From the NCBI RefSeq assembly GCF_001642735.1, contig NZ_LWHM01000021.1, positions 124,001 through 188,000 on the forward strand: a stretch of DNA of 64,000 nt, in the 5' to 3' direction. Shown one piece after another: positions 29,900 to 38,888 of this stretch. This stretch comes from Pseudohongiella nitratireducens. Its GTDB lineage: Bacteria > Pseudomonadota > Gammaproteobacteria > Pseudomonadales > Pseudohongiellaceae. The notes beneath the pieces are model-generated. The model was not told the DNA's origin. It ran no database searches and worked only from the letters and a program-made list of their open reading frames with translations. The stretch's first letter is position 1. Each line of letters begins with the position of its first letter. The position numbers were made by a program, and so were the translations under genes.

Positions 29900-31483
29900 T
29901 CATAGCTGCAAAATGGGCTGCATCACCTCTCGCCGTCGAGCAATTGGGTCACCTACCACCTGACTTGTGTTATTAAGCACCATCGTGGCTCGATTTGCAC
30001 TTTCGTACGGTGTCCATTCAGGTAAAGCCCCCGCATTCGGATTCCCGGTGCGAGCAAAATGGATAATACTGTCACTTACCTTGCTGGCCAATGCCGCTGC
30101 TTCGCTGCTGTTGGCCGTCAGGCGTGACGCGTTGACGTTGTCAAAGACGAGCGGGATATCCAGCGTGTGCGGGCTCATGAAGCGGCCATTATCGGCGGGC
30201 GATTCCCAGCACAGATAATACAAATAGCAAGGTGCTCCACCCAGTGCCGCACGTCGCTCGGCAATGGTGATGGATGGCATGACATAACTTCGATCACTGG
30301 CAATTAGGAAATAAATTTCCGATGCTGATGCATTGGGATTTGCCTGTTGGTAGACATCAATGACGGCGTCGGCGTTGTCCTCGCCTGCGATGTTGGCAAC
30401 CTGCCTGCGTAGCTGGCTGCTGTCCATGTTAAAGGCGCCAGGTGGTGAGAAATATGTCAACTCTGTGCGGTTGGCACCGACGATGACGGGAACATCCGGG
30501 TTAACGGGTGAAGCCTCCGGCCAGAATGGATGATGTGGAATCACATTACCCTCCATGGTTGGCGCAAAGGCACCACCGCCCACTTCCGCTGCCCCGGCTC
30601 CCACCGCGTGGTAAGCCGTCATCAGCCGCTCCAGTGGCACCTGCTGGATTGCCCTGACGTTATTGTGAGCAATGCCCAGGTTATCCAATACCATCTCAGC
30701 GAGCCGGGTCGCTTGCGCTTTTTCCGGCAATCTCAACGTCGCACCACTTTGAATAACCGCAGCATGGAACAGTCCTTTGGCTGCCGGAATACCGAGCATG
30801 GTGGCCACTTTTCGGCCGCCTCCGGATTCACCGAAGATCATTACCCTATCCGGGTCGCCGCCAAAGCTCTCAATATTATCCCTTACCCACTTCAGTGCAT
30901 GGACAATATCCTGCATGCCCACCGTGCCGGATGAGGCAAAGTCACTGTCCAGCTCACCAAACTCTGTAAAGCCCAGCATGTTCAGTCGGTGGTTGATCGT
31001 CACGGTAACCACATCACCACGCAACGCCAGATTCGTACCGTCATACAGCGAAGAAGAGCCGGACAGAGAACGGAAACCGCCGCCATGTAGTCAGAACATC
31101 ACCGGGCGTTTACCGCCATCATTAATACCGCGAGTCCAGACATTCAGCACCAGACAATTTTCGCTTTCATTGCCGTCCTGCTGACGCCCGGAGGCCGGGT
31201 CGCTTTGCGGCGCCGCCGGGCCGTAATCAAACGTCTCCCGATAGCCTGACCAGGGGGCAGGGTCCTGCGGTGGCATAAACCGGTTACTGCCGCTGGTGTC
31301 GGCACCATAGGGAATGCCTTTGAAGACATTGACGCCATTGATGCGTTTGCCTCGAACCCGGCCAAAGCGGGTTTCAGCATCCACTGTTGCCTCCTGTGCC
31401 AGGCTGAAGGTGCTGGGCAACAGCAGGCCGGAAGCCGATGCGAGCTTGAGGAAATGGCGGCGATCCATGGCAGGGGGCTTCAT
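29900..31483 (-). pseudogene. Tat-exported type-B carboxylesterase interrupted by an in-frame TGA
   Basis: The frame from ATG 31483 (MKPPAMDRRHFLKLA, 5 bases after GGAGAA) to 29900 is one continuous type-B carboxylesterase of about 527 codons, broken only by TGA at codon 131 (31093-31091). The twin-arginine signal RRHFLK is intact. The stop falls in RPVMF-stop-LHGGGF, where the family has Trp or a similar residue before the oxyanion-hole HGGGF, so TGG to TGA is the simplest cause. Downstream the nucleophile motif FGESGGG and the rest read normally with no other lesion. It is either a recent pseudogene, a sequencing error, or read through. The substrate is unknown. Confidence 0.85.
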
Positions 31484-31733
31484 GGCTGTTCTCCAGTGAC
31501 TTGTTGGCTGATTGAATGGCTGAGGCGTTGATGCCATTTCTAGCCCGGCCACCACAGACAGGTCAATTTGAACGGGACGCGATCACAGAAAGCTGCGATG
31601 AGTGCATGAAGTCAATATATGAATAATACTAATTGATAATTGAAAATATACCATTTTTGTTCATTTAAAGAGCCGAGTAAGCTTCACGCCAATCTCAATA
31701 CGACGTCTTGTGGCTCAACGCTAAGGAACAGAA

Positions 31734-34025
31734 ATGGCATTACTACACAATCTCGGCTTTCCGCGCATCGGCGCCAAACGCGAACTGAAGTTTGCCCTGG
31801 AATCCTTCTGGCAGGGTAGAACCTCGGCAGATGACCTGATTGCAGTCGGCGAGACCCTGCGCAGCAAACATTGGCAACTGCAAAAAAAACTGGACTGGTC
31901 TCCGGTCGGTGAGTTCTCTTTCTATGACCAGGTGCTGGACATGAGCTTCACCCTGGGCAATCTGCCTGAGCGTTTTCAGGGTTTTGACGGCAGCGATCTG
32001 GATAACTACTTCCGCGTGGCTCGTGGTCGATCTGCCGAGCAAGCTGAAGAGCAGGCCTGTTGCGCTGGTGTGGCGGCGGGTGAGATGACCAAGTGGTTTG
32101 ACACCAACTATCACTATATTGTCCCCGAATTCAGCGCCCAGTCTCAATTTGAACTGGATGCCTCTCGTCTGCTGGCCCAGCTTGCTGAAGCGCAGGCCCA
32201 GGGCGTGAATGCCAAACCGGTCCTGATCGGCCCGGTCACTTATTTATGGCTGGGCAAGGCGAAAGATGACAGCAACAAACTGGACTTGCTGGATCAATTA
32301 CTGCCGCTTTATCAGCAGTTGCTGGAAAAGCTGGCAGACCAGGGCGCAGAGTGGGTGCAGATTGATGAGCCGGTACTGGTCACTGATCTGAGTGAGGAAT
32401 GGCTTGCAGCGCTTGAAAAGAGCTATGCCGTGCTGGGTGAGGGCAAGGCGAAATTGTTGCTCGCCACTTACTTCGGCTGCCTGCAGGATAACCTGGACAC
32501 CTTTTCGCAACTGAATGTGCAGGGTTTGCACCTGGATGCGATCAATGCCCAGCATGAAGTCAGCAAAGTGCTGGCAGCACTGGGCAGTGATAAAGTGCTG
32601 TCACTGGGTGTGGTCAACGGTCGCAATATCTGGAAAACCAACCTGGTTGAAGCGCTGCAATGGCTGGAGCCGGTTGCCGGACAGTTGGGCGACCGGTTAT
32701 GGCTGGCTCCTTCCTGTTCCCTGTTGCATGTGCCGGTGGACCTTGAGCAGGAAGAGCGACTGGATAAGGAGGTTCGCAACTGGCTGGCGTTTGCGGTGCA
32801 GAAGCTGGATGAACTGTATGTGCTGAAAACAGCGCTCAATAAAGGGCGGGCAGCTGTCTATCATGAACTGGAGGAGAACCAGCAAGCCCTGATCAGCCGC
32901 CGCCAGTCGTCCCGAGTGAGCCACCCGGAAGTCAGGGAGAAGGTCAGCAAAATCACAACACAGTATGGCCAACGCAACAAACCTTATGCTGAGCGTGCGC
33001 AGTTACAGCGCGAGAAACTGAAACTGCCTGACTACCCGACCACCACGATTGGCTCTTTTCCACAAACACAGGATATTCGTGCCACACGTCTGAAATTCAA
33101 GCGCGGTGAAATCTCAACGGAAGACTACCAGTCACTCATGAGAGCAGAAATCGAACACTGCGTACGGGAACAGGAAACCCTGGGCCTTGATGTGCTGGTG
33201 CATGGTGAGGCTGAGCGTAATGACATGGTCGAGTATTTCGGTGAACAGCTGGAAGGCTATGTATTCAGTCAGTTCGGCTGGGTGCAGTCCTATGGCTCGC
33301 GTTGTGTGAAACCACCGATTCTGTTTGGTGATATCAGCCGCCCGCAGGCAATGACCGTTGAGTGGACAAAGTATGCCCAGTCACTGACAGACAAGCCGAT
33401 GAAGGGCATGCTGACGGGTCCGGTGACGATCCTGAACTGGTCTTTCGTTCGGGACGATCAGCCCAGATCAGCAACCTGCTTCCAACTGGCACTGGCCATC
33501 CGTGATGAAGTTCTGGACCTGGAGCAGGCAGGTGTGTCCGTTATCCAGATTGATGAGGCAGCCCTGCGTGAAGGATTGCCACTGCGCCAGTCACAATGGC
33601 ACGCCTATCTGAGCTGGGCCGTGGAAGCCTTCCGCATCACCGCTAATGGGGTAAAAGACGATACGCAGATCCACACACACATGTGCTATTCCGAATTCAA
33701 CGATATTATCGAAGCGATTGCTGAAATGGATGCCGATGTAATCACGATTGAAACGTCACGTTCGGACATGGAGCTGCTGGACGCCTTTGACCGGTTCAAT
33801 TACCCGAATGAAATCGGGCCGGGTGTCTACGATATTCATTCACCGAATACGCCAACCCAGGAACATGTCGTCAAACTGATGCAGCTGGCTGCGCAACGGG
33901 TGCCCGCGCAGCGGTTATGGGTGAACCCTGACTGCGGACTGAAGACGCGTCGCTGGGAAGAAGTGCTGCCCGCGCTTAAAAACATGATTGCAGCGGCAGG
34001 CGTCTTGCGTGCGCAGGCCAGTTAG
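31734..34025 (+). CDS. metE: Cobalamin-independent methionine synthase
   Basis: A 763-residue enzyme that transfers the methyl group of 5-methyltetrahydropteroyl-tri-glutamate to homocysteine. The catalytic domain has the zinc ligands H649 and C651 ([10 protein letters not shown]), E673 ([13 protein letters not shown]) and C734 (NPDCGLKTR). The N-terminal half is complete, starting [20 protein letters not shown], and the [13 protein letters not shown] motif opens the second half. It lies 82 bases before a metR-like regulator on the same strand. The 250-base region before it is very A+T-rich and holds no clear MetR site (TGAA-N5-TTCA). The protein does not need vitamin B12. Confidence 0.96.
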   Translation: MALLHNLGFPRIGAKRELKFALESFWQGRTSADDLIAVGETLRSKHWQLQKKLDWSPVGEFSFYDQVLDMSFTLGNLPERFQGFDGSDLDNYFRVARGRSAEQAEEQACCAGVAAGEMTKWFDTNYHYIVPEFSAQSQFELDASRLLAQLAEAQAQGVNAKPVLIGPVTYLWLGKAKDDSNKLDLLDQLLPLYQQLLEKLADQGAEWVQIDEPVLVTDLSEEWLAALEKSYAVLGEGKAKLLLATYFGCLQDNLDTFSQLNVQGLHLDAINAQHEVSKVLAALGSDKVLSLGVVNGRNIWKTNLVEALQWLEPVAGQLGDRLWLAPSCSLLHVPVDLEQEERLDKEVRNWLAFAVQKLDELYVLKTALNKGRAAVYHELEENQQALISRRQSSRVSHPEVREKVSKITTQYGQRNKPYAERAQLQREKLKLPDYPTTTIGSFPQTQDIRATRLKFKRGEISTEDYQSLMRAEIEHCVREQETLGLDVLVHGEAERNDMVEYFGEQLEGYVFSQFGWVQSYGSRCVKPPILFGDISRPQAMTVEWTKYAQSLTDKPMKGMLTGPVTILNWSFVRDDQPRSATCFQLALAIRDEVLDLEQAGVSVIQIDEAALREGLPLRQSQWHAYLSWAVEAFRITANGVKDDTQIHTHMCYSEFNDIIEAIAEMDADVITIETSRSDMELLDAFDRFNYPNEIGPGVYDIHSPNTPTQEHVVKLMQLAAQRVPAQRLWVNPDCGLKTRRWEEVLPALKNMIAAAGVLRAQAS

Positions 34026-34107
34026 CTTTGAGCGACTCTGGCGTTCCCGTTCAATCCACATTGCGCTATATTGGCGGTCATTATGATGAAGGGTTGAACG
34101 GGGCCTT

Positions 34108-34989
34108 ATGCTGGACAGACATCACCTGCAGATTATTTACTGGGTTAATGAACTGGGGTCGCTGACCGCAGCGGCTGAGCAGTTACACCTGACACAGTCT
34201 GCGGTCAGCCACAGCATCAAGAAGCTGGAGCAGCAACTGGATGTGCAGCTCTGGCTTCGTGATGGGCGTAAGGTCAGGTTGACCCCGGAAGGTGAAGCAC
34301 TGTTGAGCCTGGCGGATCGTATCCTGCCTCAGTTTGAACAGGTAGAAGCCAATATCCGTCAGATCAGTCAGGGAGAGCGGGGGACGCTGCGTATTGGCAT
34401 GGAGTGCCACCCCTGCTATCAGTGGTTGATGCAGGTTGTCCCCGGCTTTTTGCACCGGAATCAGGGCGTCGATATAGACGTTATCCAGAAATTTCAGTTT
34501 GGCGGCATGGCGGCGCTGTTCAATTACGAAATTGACCTTCTGGTTACACCTGACCCGATGCAGCATAAAGGGGTGGATTTCGTGCCGGTGTTTGACTACG
34601 AACAGGTGCTGGTGGTTGCCAGCCACCACCCGTTGGCAGACAAGCCCTTTGTCGAGCCGCAGGATCTGTTATCCCAGACGTTGATTACCTACCCGGTTGA
34701 TATCGACCGGCTGGATATCTTTACTCACTTTTTATTGCCTGCAGAATGTCGTCCTGGCAAACACAAGCAGATTGAAGCCACGGAAATGATGCTGCAACTG
34801 GTGGCAGCGGGCCGGGGTGTGGCCAGCCTGCCGAAGTGGCTGGTGGAAACCTATCGGCCTGCCATGCCAGTGGTGCCGGTCAGGCTGGGTAAACAGGGTG
34901 TCAGCAAGCAGATTCACCTGGGGCGCCGCCATCAGGACCCGGCTGGCGCACTGGCCTGCCACTTTGTCACACAATTGCTGGACCAGTGA
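34108..34989 (+). CDS. metR: LysR-type regulator, MetR family
   Basis: A 293-residue LysR-type regulator. The N-terminal winged helix-turn-helix reads HLQIIYWVNELGSLTAAAEQLHLTQSAVSHSIKKLEQQL, followed by the effector-binding domain with GTLRIGMECHPCYQWLMQVVP, a pattern shared by MetR proteins that sense homocysteine. MetR normally activates metE and related genes. Here it lies downstream of metE in the same direction, unlike the usual divergent pair. Its stop codon is formed inside the first unit of a heptanucleotide repeat, and the last residues (LLDQ) are partly repeat-encoded. Confidence 0.9.
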   Translation: MLDRHHLQIIYWVNELGSLTAAAEQLHLTQSAVSHSIKKLEQQLDVQLWLRDGRKVRLTPEGEALLSLADRILPQFEQVEANIRQISQGERGTLRIGMECHPCYQWLMQVVPGFLHRNQGVDIDVIQKFQFGGMAALFNYEIDLLVTPDPMQHKGVDFVPVFDYEQVLVVASHHPLADKPFVEPQDLLSQTLITYPVDIDRLDIFTHFLLPAECRPGKHKQIEATEMMLQLVAAGRGVASLPKWLVETYRPAMPVVPVRLGKQGVSKQIHLGRRHQDPAGALACHFVTQLLDQ

Positions 34990-35029
34990 CCAGTGACCAG
35001 TGACCAGTGACCAGTGACCAGTGACCAGC
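34981..35029 (+). repeat. Heptanucleotide tandem repeat (GACCAGT)6 + GACCAGC
   Basis: Six exact copies of GACCAGT followed by one copy with T to C at the last base, 49 bases in all. The metR stop TGA spans the first two units. The unit length is not a multiple of three, so copy-number change would not extend metR but could alter the mRNA end or the gap to xth. Confidence 0.95.
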
Positions 35030-35065
35030 GTTTGTCGTTCAGCGTATGAATACGGGATTCGTCAG

Positions 35066-35830
35066 TTATTTCTTCAGTTCAAGCACCACCGGGCAGTGAT
35101 CCGAGCCATAAATATGGTTCAGAATGGACGCATCGGATAAGCGGTCATGCAAGGCTGATGAAGCCAGAAAATAGTCCAGCCGCCACCCCACGTTCTTCTC
35201 TCTGGCACCGCCACGCATACTCCACCAGGAATATTTGACGGTATCGGGATAGAAGTGGCGGAAGGTGTCGGTAAAGCCGGCGTCGATGATACGGTCCAGA
35301 CCATCAATTTCCTTTTGGGTATAGCCCGGGCTTTTGTTGTAATTGGCCTTGGGGCGGGCGATGTCGATTTCGCGGTGACAGACATTCAGGTCGCCACAGA
35401 CGATGACAGGCTTGCTTTCTTCCAGCTTGCGCAGGTGGGTAAGGAAGTCGATATCCCACTGGGTCCGGTATTCCAGGCGCTTAAGTCCGGCACCGGCATT
35501 CGGGGTATAGACCGTCACCAGAAAGTAGTCGGTAAACTCGGCGGTGATCACCCGGCCTTCCTGGTCATGTTCTTCATGACCGATGCCATAACGCAGAGAC
35601 AGTGGCGCTTTGCGGCTGATGACACAGGTGCCCGAGTACCCTTTGCGAATGGCGGAATAGGGGTGGATCTCGTAGCCCTGCAGCTCCTGCAAGGCTTCCA
35701 GCACCTGATCGTCCTGGGCTTTGGTTTCCTGCAAACAAAGCACGTCTGGCTGCATGCTGGCCACGGTGCTGACAAAGTCTTTTCTGACGGCGGCGCGGAC
35801 GCCATTTACGTTCCATGATACCAAGCGCAT
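35066..35830 (-). CDS. xth: Exodeoxyribonuclease III
   Basis: A 254-residue AP endonuclease/3'-5' exonuclease of the ExoIII family, acting in base-excision repair. Key parts: [19 protein letters not shown], the metal-binding E in CLQETKAQD, the active-site Tyr region [11 protein letters not shown], the DxN pair in [18 protein letters not shown] and the C-terminal [11 protein letters not shown] with catalytic D/H. The second part [24 protein letters not shown] is also typical. It is convergent with metR and transcribed alone, with parC divergent 81 bases upstream. Confidence 0.95.
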   Translation of the reverse strand: MRLVSWNVNGVRAAVRKDFVSTVASMQPDVLCLQETKAQDDQVLEALQELQGYEIHPYSAIRKGYSGTCVISRKAPLSLRYGIGHEEHDQEGRVITAEFTDYFLVTVYTPNAGAGLKRLEYRTQWDIDFLTHLRKLEESKPVIVCGDLNVCHREIDIARPKANYNKSPGYTQKEIDGLDRIIDAGFTDTFRHFYPDTVKYSWWSMRGGAREKNVGWRLDYFLASSALHDRLSDASILNHIYGSDHCPVVLELKK

Positions 35831-35911
35831 GTTTCCCCCTCGTTTAGCAGGCCTCTAATATGCTATAACAGCGACATCCAAGGATTCGCATTCAAGCAGA
35901 CGAAAGGCAGT

Positions 35912-38167
35912 ATGACAACTAATATCACCATCAGCCCTGACGGCGTTGAACAGATTGCGCTGAGCAGCTATACGCGGCAGGCATACCTCAATTATTCCAT
36001 GTACGTCATCAATGACCGGGCGCTCCCGCATCTGGGAGACGGGCTCAAGCCCGTGCAGCGCCGGATTGTGTATGCCATGTCAGAACTTGGCCTGAAATCA
36101 ACGGCTAAGTTCAAGAAATCAGCCAGAACCATTGGTGATGTGATCGGCAAGTTCCATCCACATGGCGACTCAGCCTGCTACGAGGCCATGGTGTTGATGG
36201 CTCAGCCATTCAGTTATCGTTATCCATTAGTGGATGGCCAGGGTAACTGGGGCTCGCCGGATGACCCCAAATCCTTTGCGGCCATGCGTTATACCGAATC
36301 CCGCTTACGCAAGTACTCGGAGTTGCTGCTCTCTGAGCTGGGGCAGGGCACGGTTGAGTGGAAGCCGAACTTTGATGGCACCATGGACGAGCCTGCCCTG
36401 TTGCCGGCGCGTGTACCCAATGTGCTGCTTAATGGTGGTAGCGGTATTGCTGTCGGTATGGCCACGGATATTCCGCCGCATAACCTGCGTGAAGTGGTTA
36501 GCGCTTGTATTCATCTGCTGGACTCACCCAAGGCTGATCTTGCTGACCTGATGACACATGTCAAAGGGCCGGACTTTCCGACAGACGCTGAACTGATTAC
36601 GCCAGCGAAAGATTTGCGAACGCTGTATGAAACCGGTCGTGGCTCGTTGCGTGCGCGGGCAGTCTATCGTGTTGAAGATGGGGATGTCGTCATTACGGCG
36701 TTGCCCTACCAGGTATCGGGCGCCAAGGTGCTGGAGCAGATTGCATCACAGATGCAGAAGAAAAAACTGCCCATGGTGGTAGACCTGCGTGATGAGTCGG
36801 ATCATGAGAATCCCACGCGCTTTGTCATCGTGCCGCGATCCAATCGCGTCGATACTGATGAATTAATGATGCACCTGTTTGCCACGACCGATCTGGAAAA
36901 AACCTATCGGGTCAACTTCAACATGATCGGCACGGACGGCAAGCCGGGTGTTCGCGATCTGGTGTCACTGCTGAAAGAATGGCTGGCATTCCGGACAGAA
37001 ACGGTGCGGCGGCGTCTTCAGTATCGCCTGAACAAAGTGCTGGATCGTTTGCATATCCTTGAAGGCCTGCTGGTTGCCTTCCTGAACATTGATGAAGTGA
37101 TTCATATCATACGTACCGAAGACAAACCCAAGCCGGTGCTGATGGCACGATTCGGGCTGGATGAAATTCAGGCGGAAGCGATTCTGGAACTGAAATTACG
37201 TCACATGGCCAAGCTCGAAGAAATGAAGATTCGCGGTGAGCAGGACGAGCTGGCGGCAGAGCGTGACAAACTGGAAGCACTGCTCGGTTCGGATCGTCGC
37301 CTGAAAACGCTGATCAAGAAAGAGCTGACAGAGGACGCTGAGAAATTTGGTGATGACCGGCGTTCGCCGCTGGTGGAACGCAGTGAGGCCCAGGCCTTCA
37401 GTGAAACTGCATTGATATCTTCCGAGCCGGTGACAGTGGTATTGTCCAAACATGGCTGGGTACGCTCAGCCAAAGGCCATGAAGTGGACCCTGAATCCCT
37501 GCAGTATAAATCGGGAGACGGCTTCAAGTTTGCGGCTAAAGGGCGCAGTAACCAGCCCACGATTTTTCTCGATTCTACCGGTCGGTCCTATAGCGTACAG
37601 ACGCATACATTGCCTTCGGCAAGAGGGCAGGGTGAGCCATTAACCGGTCGTCTGGCACCGCCTTCCGGTGCATCGTTCGAAGGTGTGTTGCTAGGCGATG
37701 ACAAGCAGGCCATCCTGATGGCCAGTGATGCCGGTTATGGTTTTGTCACTGAACTGGGTAATCTGCAAAGTAAAAACAAGGCTGGTAAAGCGGCCTTGTC
37801 CTTGCCGAAAGGCTCCCGGGTTTTGCCACCGGTTGAAATACAGGACAAAGAGACTGACTTGCTGGTGGCAGTGACCAACGAAGGTCGCATGCTTTGCTTC
37901 CCCGTTGCGGAACTGCCCGTGCTGGCCAAAGGCAAAGGCAACAAGATTATCGGTATCCCGACCGGGCGTGTTGCCGACCGGTTGGAGTTTGTCGTCTCCA
38001 TGGCCGTTGTTCCTGCCGGCCAATCGCTTACCGTGTACGCCGGACGGCGCCACCTGACATTGAAAGCCAGTGATCTGGAACATTATCAGGGTGAGCGGGG
38101 CAGGCGAGGCAATAAACTGCCTCGAGGTTTTCAGAATGTTGACCGGGTGTCGGTTACTGAAGATTGA
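35912..38167 (+). CDS. parC: DNA topoisomerase IV subunit A
   Basis: A 751-residue DNA-cleaving subunit of topoisomerase IV. The catalytic tyrosine is Y127 in [10 protein letters not shown]. The quinolone-resistance region [19 protein letters not shown] is unaltered in the sense that the usual Ser/Glu-class positions are D-S-A-C-Y-E. Downstream are [24 protein letters not shown] and the C-terminal beta-pinwheel domain (about 500-751). It pairs with ParE at 19143. A perfect hairpin follows the stop, before the convergent ydbL gene. Confidence 0.96.
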   Translation: MTTNITISPDGVEQIALSSYTRQAYLNYSMYVINDRALPHLGDGLKPVQRRIVYAMSELGLKSTAKFKKSARTIGDVIGKFHPHGDSACYEAMVLMAQPFSYRYPLVDGQGNWGSPDDPKSFAAMRYTESRLRKYSELLLSELGQGTVEWKPNFDGTMDEPALLPARVPNVLLNGGSGIAVGMATDIPPHNLREVVSACIHLLDSPKADLADLMTHVKGPDFPTDAELITPAKDLRTLYETGRGSLRARAVYRVEDGDVVITALPYQVSGAKVLEQIASQMQKKKLPMVVDLRDESDHENPTRFVIVPRSNRVDTDELMMHLFATTDLEKTYRVNFNMIGTDGKPGVRDLVSLLKEWLAFRTETVRRRLQYRLNKVLDRLHILEGLLVAFLNIDEVIHIIRTEDKPKPVLMARFGLDEIQAEAILELKLRHMAKLEEMKIRGEQDELAAERDKLEALLGSDRRLKTLIKKELTEDAEKFGDDRRSPLVERSEAQAFSETALISSEPVTVVLSKHGWVRSAKGHEVDPESLQYKSGDGFKFAAKGRSNQPTIFLDSTGRSYSVQTHTLPSARGQGEPLTGRLAPPSGASFEGVLLGDDKQAILMASDAGYGFVTELGNLQSKNKAGKAALSLPKGSRVLPPVEIQDKETDLLVAVTNEGRMLCFPVAELPVLAKGKGNKIIGIPTGRVADRLEFVVSMAVVPAGQSLTVYAGRRHLTLKASDLEHYQGERGRRGNKLPRGFQNVDRVSVTED

Positions 38168-38186
38168 GCCGACTTACCCCGTTTAC

Positions 38187-38214
38187 TGCGTCATGGGGTG
38201 GCTCCCATGACGCA
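38187..38214. terminator. Perfect 11-bp hairpin after parC, no T-tract
   Basis: TGCGTCATGGG (38187-38197) and CCCATGACGCA (38204-38214) pair exactly around the loop GTGGCT. There is no T run on either strand. It sits between the convergent parC and ydbL stops, in the same position and style as the parE hairpin. Confidence 0.55.
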
Positions 38215-38216
38215 CA

Positions 38217-38567
38217 TTACTTCCTCAGCCAGTTGCCCTGGTCATCCTGCACAAAATGCCCCGGTTGCGTCGCCTCCACTGCCCGCGCATAGGCAAGCCG
38301 GGCGACATCTCGCAAGGCGACACCATTCTCATTGGCGATTTCCTGGTACCGCTCGCGGCGCTCGCGATTGACCCTCTGCACAAGTTCGCGCACTTGCTCT
38401 GGCACGTTCTGTTGTACCAGCGCGATGTACCCGTCACGCCCTTCTCCGATAAGGCCGGCCGACTTGGCCTCGTTCAGGGACATTTCCTGTGCATGGCTGA
38501 TACCAACTGACAGCAATAACGCGAGCAATAGCAACGTACACTTTCCGAGGATGGAGGAATATTTCAT
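38217..38567 (-). CDS. ydbL: YdbL family periplasmic protein (DUF1318)
   Basis: A 116-residue exported protein with a signal peptide (about 1-26, SVGISHA-Q). The mature part matches DUF1318/YdbL: LNEAKSAGLIGEGRDGYIALV, VRELVQRVNRERRERYQEIANENGV and the C-terminal GHFVQDDQGNWLRK. It is the last gene of ydbH-ynbE-ydbL, 29 bases after ynbE. In E. coli YdbL is thought to assist the YdbH-YnbE intermembrane lipid bridge. GGAG lies 9 bases before the ATG. Confidence 0.9.
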   Translation of the reverse strand: MKYSSILGKCTLLLLALLLSVGISHAQEMSLNEAKSAGLIGEGRDGYIALVQQNVPEQVRELVQRVNRERRERYQEIANENGVALRDVARLAYARAVEATQPGHFVQDDQGNWLRK

Positions 38568-38596
38568 AGATGGCAGCTCCTAAGTAGAGCGGGTTA

Positions 38597-38812
38597 TCAG
38601 AACAGATCACTGTCCTGGGCAAATATATCGTCGAGCTCGCGCTCTACGCGCACCCGGACTTCGTGTTCAATACGCACGTTCAGGTTGATGGTGATGGGCT
38701 CTTCCGGCGCTGCCATCCGTACCGTTGGCGTACAGGCGGTAACTACAACCGCACAGAACAACAGCCCTGGCAGAGACCTCCGGTGCAGAATGCCTGTCTT
38801 TGTGCTTTGCAT
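38597..38812 (-). CDS. ynbE: YnbE family lipoprotein
   Basis: A 71-residue lipoprotein. The signal ends in the lipobox VTAC (Cys at about residue 27), and the short mature part TVRMAAPEEPITINLNVRIEHEVRVRVERELDDIF matches YnbE. In E. coli YnbE multimers in the outer membrane are reported to connect with the inner-membrane AsmA-like protein YdbH. Here it lies between ydbH and ydbL in the same order. AGGTGG precedes the ATG by about 6 bases. Confidence 0.9.
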   Translation of the reverse strand: MQSTKTGILHRRSLPGLLFCAVVVTACTPTVRMAAPEEPITINLNVRIEHEVRVRVERELDDIFAQDSDLF

Positions 38813-38888
38813 ACGATTCCACCTGACGGGTTCAGAACAGTTGATGTCAGTATATCAGACTCACATTAACGGTGAATGAACAGATCGA

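Noticed and set aside
31091-31093. Selenocysteine at the in-frame TGA
   Set aside because: The family position is Trp or a similar residue, not Cys or Sec, and no obvious bacterial SECIS-like hairpin was recognised after it.
34981-35029. CRISPR array
   Set aside because: The units are 7 bases in direct tandem with no spacers.
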